In this document: piece after piece, positions 55,665 to 64,000 of the stretch
Layout: every line of letters begins with the position of its first letter
How positions within the stretch are numbered: position 1 is the first letter of the stretch
DNA from: VAZQ01 sp963817015
GTDB lineage: Bacteria; Pseudomonadota; Alphaproteobacteria; Rhizobiales; Xanthobacteraceae
Assembly (NCBI GenBank): GCA_963817015.1
Contig: CAWFMV010000009.1
Coordinates: 62,001 to 126,000 of the forward strand
Reading direction: 5' to 3'
Length of the DNA stretch: 64,000 nt
Translations under genes and position numbers: made by a program
Notes under the pieces: model-generated
What the model was told of the DNA's origin: nothing
Database searches by the model: none
The model's input: only the letters and a program-made list of their open reading frames with translations

Positions 55665-57725
55665 TCAGCGCTCACCTGCGGCTGCTTGACCTATGGTCTG
55701 CCGCAGAAACGCATAGCCCAGCGCCCACATGTGCGCGGTCTGCTCAAAGTCGCTGGGGCCATGGCCGCCTTGCGGCGGCTCATAGAAGAATACGGTGTGA
55801 CCAAGCGCCTCGAGACGCGCCGCCATCTTGCGGGCGTGTCCCGGATGCACGCGATCATCGCGTGCCGAGGTCCACAAGAGGATCGGCGGATAGAGCTTTC
55901 CCGCCTCTGCGAGATGATAGGGCGAGATTTCCTTGAGGAAGGCCCAGTCGTCCGGCTTGTCTGGATCACCGTATTCGGCGATCCAACTTGCGCCCGCGAG
56001 GAGCTTGCTGTAGCGGCGCATGTCGAGCAGTGGGATCGTGCACCAGACCGCACCAAAGCGTTCCGGGAAGCGCGTGAGCATGTTGCCGACCAGGAGCCCG
56101 CCATTGCTGCCGCCATGGCAGGCAAGCCGTTGCGGGCTGGTGACACCGCGTCGCACGAGATCGGCCGCAACGGCGGCGAAGTCGTCCTGCGCGCGCTTCT
56201 TATGCTCACGGATGCCGGCATTGTGCCAAGCGGAGCCGAACTCGCCGCCGCCGCGGATATTGGCAACCACATAGACGCCGCCGTGCTCGAGCCAGGCCTT
56301 GCCGACGCCTATCGAATAGGTGGGCAGGAGGGAGATGAGAAAGCCGCCGTATCCATAGAGGACGGTCGGCGTGCTGCTGTCGAGTGGAAGATCCTTCCGA
56401 GCGACCTGGAAATAGGGGATGCGCACGCCGTCGTCGGCGACCGACTCGTGCTGCGTGACGGTCAACCCCGAAGCGTCGAACCGCGGCGGCAGCTGCTTGA
56501 GCAGCTGCGGTGCTTTCCCCGGTGCAACGAGACTGAGCGAGGTCGGTTCAAGAAAACTCTCACGCATCAGCAGAAAGTCCTCCGAGGACTCTCCGACTTC
56601 GTCACCCATGCACCAGATATGCGCGGTCTCCGTCTCTGCTACGCCTGGCAGTGGAGCGGAGATCCACCCAGTCGCGGATGGCTCGGTAATCAGGATCTGC
56701 GTTCGCACATTATCAAGAATGCTGATCGCAAGTCGGTCCTTGGCCCAGCTGTAGTCATTGATGGTGCGGCGCTCACTCGGCTCAAACAAGAGGTCGAAGT
56801 TGCGATCGCCGGTCATGAAGGCGTCGAAGCGGATCGCAATCAGGCTGTCGGTCGGAAATTCGCGATCCTTGGGCTTCCACGGCGAGCGCAGCCGCACCGT
56901 GAGCCATTCGCGATGCGCATCCCAGAAAGCATCGGTAGGAACATCAATCCGCCGCAAGCCGTCGGCGGTGACCTGGGAGACTTCCGTATCGAAGAACGCG
57001 AAGCGGCGTCCCACGAAAGCGCGCTCGAAACCTTGCTCATGGTCTACAGAAACGTAGACAGACACATCGCTCGCGCGACCTTCAAAAATAGTTTGCGCGT
57101 CCGCGAATGGCGTGCCGCGACGCCAGCGCCGCACGGTCCGCGCGTAGCCAGAGGTGGTGGCGTGGCCATCCCCGAGTGGGCTTGCCACATAGAGCGTATC
57201 AGCATCAGCCCAGTTGGCGCTGCTCTTCGCTTCCGGAAGGACAAATCCATCCGTTACGAAGGCGCGCGCTTCGAGGTCGAATTCACGGACCACGGAAGCG
57301 TCGGCGCCGCCCCGCGAAAGGATGACGAGGCCGCGGCGATGGTCGGGCGGCAGAGTCGTGCAGCCGTGCCAGACCCAGTTCTCGCCTTCATCGCGTCCAA
57401 GCGCATCGACATCGATCAGTACGTCCCATTCGGTTGAAGGCGAGCGATAGGACTCGAGCGTCGTGCGCCGCCACAGGCCGCGTGGATTGGTCTTGTCCTG
57501 CCATAGGTTGTAGAGATAGGGGCCGCGCTTGAAGATGAAGGGTATCTTGTCGGATGCCGACAGGATGGCGCGGAAAGCCTCGCGGTCACGCTCGAAATCG
57601 GGCCCGGTGAGCGCCGCCAGCGTGCGCGCGTTCTGCGCCTCGACCCATGCGAGCGCTTCGGTGCCCTGTACATCTTCGAGCCACTGGTAGCGGTCGTCGC
57701 TCGCGGCGAGAGGGGCGTCATTCAT
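55665..57725 (-). CDS. S9 family prolyl oligopeptidase
   Basis: This 686-residue enzyme has a beta-propeller N-terminal half and an alpha/beta-hydrolase C-terminal half. Marks: YQWLEDVQGTEALAWVEAQN, FLISLLPTYSIGVGKAWLEHGGVYVVANIRGGGEFG, the nucleophile in CHGGSNGGLLVGNML, Asp in SARDDRVHPGH and His in PPQGGHG. It cleaves short peptides after Pro or Ala. No signal peptide is seen. The frame is open to 57806; the ATG at 57725 is chosen as the conserved start. nadC lies 77 bases upstream on the same strand. Confidence 0.95.
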   Translation of the reverse strand: MNDAPLAASDDRYQWLEDVQGTEALAWVEAQNARTLAALTGPDFERDREAFRAILSASDKIPFIFKRGPYLYNLWQDKTNPRGLWRRTTLESYRSPSTEWDVLIDVDALGRDEGENWVWHGCTTLPPDHRRGLVILSRGGADASVVREFDLEARAFVTDGFVLPEAKSSANWADADTLYVASPLGDGHATTSGYARTVRRWRRGTPFADAQTIFEGRASDVSVYVSVDHEQGFERAFVGRRFAFFDTEVSQVTADGLRRIDVPTDAFWDAHREWLTVRLRSPWKPKDREFPTDSLIAIRFDAFMTGDRNFDLLFEPSERRTINDYSWAKDRLAISILDNVRTQILITEPSATGWISAPLPGVAETETAHIWCMGDEVGESSEDFLLMRESFLEPTSLSLVAPGKAPQLLKQLPPRFDASGLTVTQHESVADDGVRIPYFQVARKDLPLDSSTPTVLYGYGGFLISLLPTYSIGVGKAWLEHGGVYVVANIRGGGEFGSAWHNAGIREHKKRAQDDFAAVAADLVRRGVTSPQRLACHGGSNGGLLVGNMLTRFPERFGAVWCTIPLLDMRRYSKLLAGASWIAEYGDPDKPDDWAFLKEISPYHLAEAGKLYPPILLWTSARDDRVHPGHARKMAARLEALGHTVFFYEPPQGGHGPSDFEQTAHMWALGYAFLRQTIGQAAAGER

Positions 57726-57802
57726 GGTGCTGGTTCTCCGACGCAGCACCATCCACGCCTGAGAAAGACGACGAATTTGCGATGCCGGTACGGAAGATCG
57801 GA

Positions 57803-58675
57803 TCAAATCTCAATGTCGAGCGCAACGTCGAGATTAGGTGCCGAATGGGTGATCCAGCCGGAGGAGGCGTAGTTGACGCCGGTCGATGCCACCGCCGCAA
57901 TGCTTTCAAGCGTGATCCCGCCAGAAGCCTCGAGCGGGAAGCGGCCGCCGACCATGGCGACGGCCTTGCTCATGTCGGCAACATTCATGTTGTCGAGCAG
58001 CACTGCGTCGGCAAGACCCACGGCAAGCACCTCGCCGAGCTGGTCGAGGCCGTCCACCTCGATCTCGATCTTGACCAGATGGCCGGCACTGGCACGCGCG
58101 CGCTCGAGCACGGCCCGAATGCCACCCGCGACCGCAATGTGGTTGTCCTTGATCAGCATGGCGTCGTCGAGACCGAAGCGGTGATTGAAGCCGCCGCCGC
58201 AGCGTACCGCGTATTTCTCGAGCGCGCGTAGCCCCGGCGTGGTCTTGCGCGTGCAGCATATGCGCGTGCGCGTGCCTTCGACGCGGCGCACGAACTCGTG
58301 CGTTGCCGTCGCAACGCCTGAGAGATGGCCGAGCAGATTGAGCGCAACGCGCTCGGCCGCCAGCACCGCACGAGCGGGCCCGGTCACATGCATCAGCGCG
58401 GTCTTGGTGGCGACGCTCGCGCCGTCGCGTGCGTGAGGTGTGATTGCGACCTCGGGTGCAAGCTTGCGGAAGGCGGCAGCGACCAGTGGAAGTCCCGCGA
58501 TCACGCCCGCTTTACGCGCGACTACGATGGCATGCGCGGTGGCATCTTCCGGAATGGTCGCGATCGAGGTCACGTCGCCTGCGCGGCCGAGATCTTCAGC
58601 CAGGGCGCGCGTGACGACGTCGTCGATCTCGAGTGGAGACAGGAAGGCATCGGGGCAGAGCAGGGATTGCGGCAT
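57803..58675 (-). CDS. nadC: Nicotinate-nucleotide pyrophosphorylase (carboxylating)
   Basis: This 290-residue enzyme converts quinolinate and PRPP to nicotinate mononucleotide. Seen: DDVVTRALAEDLGRAGDVTS, ALNLLGHLSGVATATHEFVRRVEGTRTRICCTRKTTPGLRALEKYAVRCGGGFNHRFGLDDAMLIKDNHI and ASGGITLESIAAVASTGVNYASSGWITHS. It starts six bases after the nadB stop, an operon with nadA and nadB, in the order nadA-nadB-nadC. Confidence 0.97.
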   Translation of the reverse strand: MPQSLLCPDAFLSPLEIDDVVTRALAEDLGRAGDVTSIATIPEDATAHAIVVARKAGVIAGLPLVAAAFRKLAPEVAITPHARDGASVATKTALMHVTGPARAVLAAERVALNLLGHLSGVATATHEFVRRVEGTRTRICCTRKTTPGLRALEKYAVRCGGGFNHRFGLDDAMLIKDNHIAVAGGIRAVLERARASAGHLVKIEIEVDGLDQLGEVLAVGLADAVLLDNMNVADMSKAVAMVGGRFPLEASGGITLESIAAVASTGVNYASSGWITHSAPNLDVALDIEI

Positions 58676-58681
58676 GAGATG

Positions 58682-60253
58682 TCACCCGGCGGGCATTGAT
58701 GTGTGGCTGGTGTGAATTGCTTCGGCCGCAATCGTGCGGGCTTCAGCGAGCGTCAGGAATGTGCGCCGCGCCAGAGCGGGATCGGGCCGGGGATAGTCGC
58801 TGCGCTCATGGGCGCCGCGGCTCTCGTGTCGTGCAAACGCGGCGGCCGCGACCAGCAGCGCGGCCGTGGCCATGTTGCGAAGCGACGTCGATTTGGCCTC
58901 GCGTTCGATGCGGCTGATCCTCTCGAGCGCTGTCGCGAGGCCGTCACGGTTGCGGATGACGCCGACATGTTGCGACATCGTCGTGCGCAGGTCGCGCACG
59001 CTGGGCGATGCGGCATCAAGACTCGAGCGGGGTTCAGTCGATGCTCGCTGCGGCAAAGTCGACCGTGACGTAATGCCCGAAATGTCCTCGGCGACGCGGG
59101 TCGCAAAGACGACCGCTTCGAGCAATGAATTGGAGGCGAGGCGATTGGCGCCATGTACGCCGGTTGAAGCCACCTCGCCGGCCGCCCACAGGCCCGCAAG
59201 CGAGGTACGCCCGCGTGCGTCAGTGCGCACACCCCCCATGTGATAGTGCGCGGCAGGGGCTACTGGAATGGGCATGCGCACGGGGTCGATGCCGGCCGCC
59301 AGGCAGCTTGCGTAGACGGTTGGAAAGCGCTCAGGAAACTCTGGCCCGATCGCCGTGCGTGCGTCAAGAAAGGCCCCGCGTCCGGCCGCGATCTCAGCAA
59401 AGACCCCGCGCGCGACGACGTCGCGCGGCGCCAGATCGCCGTCCGAATGGACCTTGAGCATAAATCGCTCGCCGGCGCCGTTGACCAGAATGGCGCCCTC
59501 GCCCCGCAGCGCTTCGCTTGCGAGCGGTGCCGGATCGTATCCGGCCGCGATGGCAGTGGGGTGAAACTGCACGAACTCCGTATCCGCAAGCACGGCGCCC
59601 GCGCGTGCCGCTATCGCGAGCCCGATGCCGCAAGCCTGCGGCGGATTGGTCGTGACCGCATAGAGATGGCCAATGCCGCCGGACGCGAGCACGATGGCGC
59701 GAGCGGACAGTGTTGTGATCTGTCGGCCGTCGCTCAGCCGGGCGCGCACGCCCACGACGCGGGGGCCATCGGTGACAAGCTCCTCCGCGACATGATCCTC
59801 CAGCAGATGGATCGATGGCGTCTTGCGTACGGCAGCCCCGAGCGCGTCCATGATGGCGCGACCGGCTACATCGCCGCGCACGTGGACAATGCGTCGTGCG
59901 GAATGCGCGGCCTCGCGTCCGACCGCGAGTCGTCCCTCTAGCGTCCGGTCGAAGGGAACGCCGTAGGCGAGAAGGTCGCGCACCCGGTCGGGTGCCTCGC
60001 GGGTCATGGCGCGTGCCAATTCCTCGTCGACGAGGCCTGCGCCGGCAGCGATCGTGTCGCGTGCATGCGCTTCCGGCGTGTCGCCTTCGGCGACCGCGGC
60101 CGCGATGCCGCCCTGCGCCCAGGCGCTTGAGGCGCCCTGGCCGATCGGCGCGGCGGTCAGCACGGTGACGGGGCGTGGACTGAGTTTGAGCGCGCAGAAC
60201 AAACCCGCAATGCCGCCACCGATGATGATCACGTCGTGAACGTTGTCCGACAT
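58682..60253 (-). CDS. nadB: L-aspartate oxidase
   Basis: This 523-residue flavoprotein oxidises aspartate to iminoaspartate, the first step of de novo NAD synthesis. It shows DVIIIGGGIAGLFCALKL (FAD), GASSAWAQGGIAAAVAEGD, EFVQFHPTAIA and YHMGGVRTDARGRTSLAGLWAAGEVASTGVHGANRLASNSLLEAVV. Iminoaspartate is unstable and passes to NadA. It follows nadA after 41 bases and precedes nadC. Confidence 0.97.
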   Translation of the reverse strand: MSDNVHDVIIIGGGIAGLFCALKLSPRPVTVLTAAPIGQGASSAWAQGGIAAAVAEGDTPEAHARDTIAAGAGLVDEELARAMTREAPDRVRDLLAYGVPFDRTLEGRLAVGREAAHSARRIVHVRGDVAGRAIMDALGAAVRKTPSIHLLEDHVAEELVTDGPRVVGVRARLSDGRQITTLSARAIVLASGGIGHLYAVTTNPPQACGIGLAIAARAGAVLADTEFVQFHPTAIAAGYDPAPLASEALRGEGAILVNGAGERFMLKVHSDGDLAPRDVVARGVFAEIAAGRGAFLDARTAIGPEFPERFPTVYASCLAAGIDPVRMPIPVAPAAHYHMGGVRTDARGRTSLAGLWAAGEVASTGVHGANRLASNSLLEAVVFATRVAEDISGITSRSTLPQRASTEPRSSLDAASPSVRDLRTTMSQHVGVIRNRDGLATALERISRIEREAKSTSLRNMATAALLVAAAAFARHESRGAHERSDYPRPDPALARRTFLTLAEARTIAAEAIHTSHTSMPAG

Positions 60254-60294
60254 GGTGGCGCCTTCACGCCGTCCCGCTGGCAGCTAGGACGGCT

Positions 60295-61389
<1,095 letters not shown>

Positions 61390-61406
61390 CGGCGCCTCCT
61401 CTTATA

Positions 61407-61425
61407 TATACTCGTTGTGAGCATA
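61407..61425 (-). promoter_or_regulatory. Operator-like palindrome 1 upstream of nadA
   Basis: TATACTCGTTGTGAGCATA: half-sites TATACTC and GAGCATA separated by five bases, one mismatch from a perfect inverted repeat. It starts 18 bases before the nadA ATG, where a repressor would block transcription. The same pattern recurs at 61483. NadQ is the recalled regulator of nadABC in Rhizobiales; the identity here is inference. Confidence 0.6.
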
Positions 61426-61482
61426 ATGGAGGGACGAAAACATCCGGCCTCGGCCGGCGTGCTAAGCCCTCGAAGGGATCAT

Positions 61483-61501
61483 TATCCTCATTTCGAGCAA
61501 A
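61483..61501 (-). promoter_or_regulatory. Operator-like palindrome 2 upstream of nadA
   Basis: TATCCTCATTTCGAGCAAA shares the frame TAT-CTC-TT-GAGCA with the first site, 76 bases further from nadA, near seven helical turns. This supports cooperative binding by one regulator; the regulator gene is not in the window. Confidence 0.5.
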
Positions 61502-61727
61502 TCATATATAGCATCTGGAGGGAGGAAGCGCCAGCCCCCGGGCGTGAGGCTGTTATGCGCCAGGGAAATAGAGGCATTGAACAAGATTTGTTTGGGCCAG
61601 AAGCAATGAGGCCGTAAAAGGCTCAACGCGTTGCCGGGTCAGTTCTTTGCAGCAACGGATTTAACTTTCCTGATCGCCCGCACCGGTCAGGATCGCGCCC
61701 GTGTGGATTGGGCTGACGGAGCGATCG

Positions 61728-62987
61728 ATGCACGGCAACGCCTCAGGCTCTCCGAACCCACGCGTTGGATGGCGCACGCCTGCGGTCGTGCTCGTTTGCG
61801 GCTGCTTGATCTCGGTCATTGGATTCGGTCCGCGCTCCGCGCTCGGCTTCTTTCTCACGCCGATGTCGAGCGACAACGGCTGGACCCGCGAAGTGTTTGC
61901 ATTGTCGGTGGCTATGCAGACCTTGCTCTACGGTGCGGCGCAGCCGTTCTCTGGCGCCTTGGCCGATCGCTTCGGCACCGTTCGGGTCGTGATCTCGGGC
62001 GCGCTGCTCTACGCGGCGGGCATCTACATGATGGCGCACGCGACGACGCCCGGAGAGCTCTATCTGTCAAGCGGGGTGGTTATCGGCTTCGGCCTTTCCG
62101 GTTGCTCGTTCAACCTGATCATCTCGTCGTTCGGCAAGCTCTTGCCGGAGAGCTGGCGATCGTTTTCCTTCGGGCTCGGCACGGCGTCGGGCTCGTTCGG
62201 GCAGTTCCTGTTCTCGCCACTGGGTGTCTATCTCATCCAGGCATTCGGCTGGCGCACGACGCTGGAGATTTTTGCGGGCCTGTTGCTGCTGATCATTCCG
62301 CTGGCTATTGCGATCGCGACGCCTCGGCAGGACGAGCCTGCAAAAGCCGGGGCAGGTCAGGCAACCGGATCATCGCAAAACTACAAGCAGGCGTTGTCGG
62401 AGGCATTTGGCCATCGCTCCTACATTCTTCTGGTCCTTGGCTTTTTCACTTGTGGCTTTCAGCTCGGCTTCGTCACCGTTCACCTGCCATCCTATTTGGT
62501 CGACCGCGGTCTTTCGGCGGAAATTGGCGGCTGGACGTTGGGCGTCATCGGCTTGTTCAACATCGTTGGCGCCATTCTGTCAGGCTGGCTCGGCGGCCGC
62601 ATGCCCAAGCGCTACATCCTCTCCTTTATCTATTTTGCGCGCGCCGCCGCCGTGGTGTTCCTGATCATGCTGCCGCCGTCACCCGTGGTCACGTTGCTCT
62701 ACGGGGCAGTCACCGGGCTGCTTTGGCTGTCGTCGGTGCCACCAACATCCGGCTTGGTCGCACTGATGTTCGGCACGCGCTGGCTCGCCATGTTGTTTGG
62801 CATCGCGTTCTTCAGCCATCAGGTTGGAGGTTTCCTCGGCGTCTATCTCGGCGGGATGCTGTTCGAGCGGACCGGTTCTTATGACATAGTGTGGTGGCTC
62901 AGTGTGCTCTTCGGCGTGATCTCGGCCGTCATCAATCTGCCGATTGTCGAGAAGCCGGTCGCGCGTCTGGCCACGGCGGCCGCCTGA
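61728..62987 (+). CDS. MFS transporter (monocarboxylate/OFA-like)
   Basis: This 419-residue transporter has about twelve hydrophobic segments. PRSALGFFLTPMSSDNGWTREVFALSVAMQTLLYGAAQPFSGALADRFGTVRV resembles the oxalate/formate-monocarboxylate group, with the WTR signature. A hydrophilic loop (about residues 200-220) separates the halves. The substrate is unknown; organic acids are likely. The ATG at 61728 is chosen; GTG 61701 is an alternative. It is divergent from nadA. Confidence 0.88.
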   Translation: MHGNASGSPNPRVGWRTPAVVLVCGCLISVIGFGPRSALGFFLTPMSSDNGWTREVFALSVAMQTLLYGAAQPFSGALADRFGTVRVVISGALLYAAGIYMMAHATTPGELYLSSGVVIGFGLSGCSFNLIISSFGKLLPESWRSFSFGLGTASGSFGQFLFSPLGVYLIQAFGWRTTLEIFAGLLLLIIPLAIAIATPRQDEPAKAGAGQATGSSQNYKQALSEAFGHRSYILLVLGFFTCGFQLGFVTVHLPSYLVDRGLSAEIGGWTLGVIGLFNIVGAILSGWLGGRMPKRYILSFIYFARAAAVVFLIMLPPSPVVTLLYGAVTGLLWLSSVPPTSGLVALMFGTRWLAMLFGIAFFSHQVGGFLGVYLGGMLFERTGSYDIVWWLSVLFGVISAVINLPIVEKPVARLATAAA

Positions 62988-63081
62988 CAAGCGTGGACCA
63001 ATCGGTCGTTGAACGGCTCTATCGCTTGCCGTTGGGCTCTCATACTCTGGCGGGCGGTGTCCAGATCTCAGGGAGAGCGAG

Positions 63082-64000
63082 TTGTCGACGTTCAAGGCGA
63101 TCGTGATCGAAAAGTCGGATAGCGGACAGACTGTCTCGCTGACCGATTTCGACGAAGCCAAGCTGATGGAAGGCGATGTAACGGTTGGCGTCGAATGGTC
63201 GACCGTCAACTACAAGGATGGCCTTGCCATCACCGGTAAGGCGCCGGTGGTGCGCCGCTGGCCCATGATCGCGGGCGTCGACCTGGCCGGGACGATCGAG
63301 AGTTCGGCGCATCCCGACTGGAAACCCGGTGACAAGGTCGTTCTGAACGGCTGGGGCCTTGGTGAGACACACCTCGGCGCCTACGCGCAGAAGGCGCGCG
63401 TGAAGGGCGATTGGCTCGTGCGCCTGCCGGCCAGCATGAGCACGCGCGACGCCATGGCGATTGGCACCGCAGGCTACACCGCGATGCTTGCCGTGATCGC
63501 GCTTGAACGATACGGGCTCAAGCCGGAGAATGGACCGCTGGTGGTGACCGGGGCAGCCGGAGGCGTCGGCTCGGTGGCCGTCGCGATCCTGGCCAGACGC
63601 GGGTTTCAGGTCACGGCTTCGACTGGTCGGCCGGAAGAGGCGGACTATCTCAAGCGTCTTGGTGCCGCCGAGATCATCGAGCGTAAGGAATTGACGGGCA
63701 CGGTGCGACCGCTGGCCAAGGAGCGCTGGGCTGGCGGGATCGATTCGGTTGGTTCAACGACGCTCGCCAATGTCCTTTCAATGATTCGCTATCGCGGGGC
63801 GGTGGCAGCATGCGGTCTCGCCGGAGGTATGGATCTGCCTGCGAACGTGGCGCCATTCATTCTGCGTGGAGTTGCCCTGCTCGGAATTGATTCGGTCTAT
63901 CGTCCGCGAGCCGACCGCGATGAAGCGTGGAAGCGCCTCGAATTCGACCTTGACCGTGGGAAACTCGTTGAAATGAGCACGGAAATCGGGCTCGGTGATG
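63082..64000 (+). CDS. MDR/acryloyl-CoA reductase-like (YhdH family) oxidoreductase, cut by window edge
   Basis: I translated this by hand: TTG at 63082, after GGGAGA, then STFKAIVIEKSDSGQTVSL and a frame open to base 64000. It has VNYKDGLAITGKAPVV, PMIAGVDLAGTIES, the NADPH-binding loop VTGAAGGVGSVAVAILARRG and GIDSVYRPRADRDEAWKRL, all typical of the YhdH/AcuI family that reduces acryloyl-CoA or quinones with NADPH. The last ~20 residues are missing. A TTG start is unusual but the next Met is 35 or more residues in. Confidence 0.9.
   Translation, partial: MSTFKAIVIEKSDSGQTVSLTDFDEAKLMEGDVTVGVEWSTVNYKDGLAITGKAPVVRRWPMIAGVDLAGTIESSAHPDWKPGDKVVLNGWGLGETHLGAYAQKARVKGDWLVRLPASMSTRDAMAIGTAGYTAMLAVIALERYGLKPENGPLVVTGAAGGVGSVAVAILARRGFQVTASTGRPEEADYLKRLGAAEIIERKELTGTVRPLAKERWAGGIDSVGSTTLANVLSMIRYRGAVAACGLAGGMDLPANVAPFILRGVALLGIDSVYRPRADRDEAWKRLEFDLDRGKLVEMSTEIGLGD

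Larger units (their letters stand above)
61390..61727. promoter_or_regulatory. nadA / MFS divergent regulatory region
   Basis: This 338-base region between the divergent nadA and MFS starts is AT-rich over 61400-61530 and carries two related palindromes. I see no convincing gene; a plus-strand frame from 61375 to 61617 lacks coding character. The region from 61530 to 61727 shows no clear structure. Confidence 0.6.

Noticed and set aside
55686..57437. 583-residue plus-strand frame opposite the prolyl oligopeptidase
   Set aside because: Antisense shadow; no recognisable motif and no ribosome site.

Overview
The window looks like a chromosomal segment of an alphaproteobacterium of the order Hyphomicrobiales (Rhizobiales), probably close to Bradyrhizobium, Pseudolabrys or Rhodoplanes. 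The evidence is GC-rich DNA, a CcrM-type GANTC methyltransferase, two-subunit GlyRS, a nadABC operon with paired operator-like palindromes, and many solute-binding proteins of the Bug and TRAP-TAXI kinds. I saw no rRNA, tRNA, CRISPR array, transposase or phage gene. Most of the window is housekeeping and transport DNA, with a few damaged genes and one repeat family. All assignments rest on reading the sequence and on recalled family knowledge; no search was run.

Layout. 1-9.9 kb: M48 protease (cut by the left edge) with LemA, an MFS transporter, smc, a DsbA-like oxidoreductase, a DUF721 protein and mutY. 9.9-14.4 kb: two tandem SMP-30/gluconolactonase-like genes (the first frameshifted), a Bug-family binding protein, and a RidA gene followed by a glycine/D-proline reductase-like gene. 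14.4-21.8 kb: a VOC protein, a chemoreceptor with a frameshift, ccrM, a YpfJ-type zinc metallopeptidase, a DUF3500 protein and moaB. 21.8-28.3 kb: two tandem ModA-like binding proteins (one frameshifted), a family 2 glycosyltransferase, a PA0069-type radical SAM protein, a VOC gene with an internal deletion, rnhB and a GT-C type membrane protein. 28.3-40.5 kb: cyanide-insensitive-type cydAB, an AzgA-like purine permease, uracil-DNA glycosylase, ETF-ubiquinone oxidoreductase, a TPR protein, ispE, a polyprenyl synthase, a DUF2007 protein and a TrmN6-like methyltransferase.

40.7-49.7 kb: an S49 protease, three small membrane proteins, then the tightly coupled set glyQ, an unrecognised 134-residue gene, a double-CDGSH iron-sulfur gene and glyS, followed by ppdK. 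The glyS gene is the most unusual object here. A roughly 280-base patch of lower GC and rare codons ends in an extra out-of-frame segment, which separates the catalytic part from the anticodon-binding part. 49.7-64 kb: a TRAP-TAXI transporter, a SleB-like hydrolase, a DOPA-dioxygenase-like gene, a prolyl oligopeptidase, nadABC, an MFS transporter and an MDR oxidoreductase cut by the right edge.

A two-hairpin repeat of about 160 bases, bounded by CTAG, occurs between cydA and cydB and again near 55.1 kb, with a single-hairpin copy near 42.6 kb. Three genes carry apparent one-base insertions, so sequencing error should be excluded before they are called pseudogenes.
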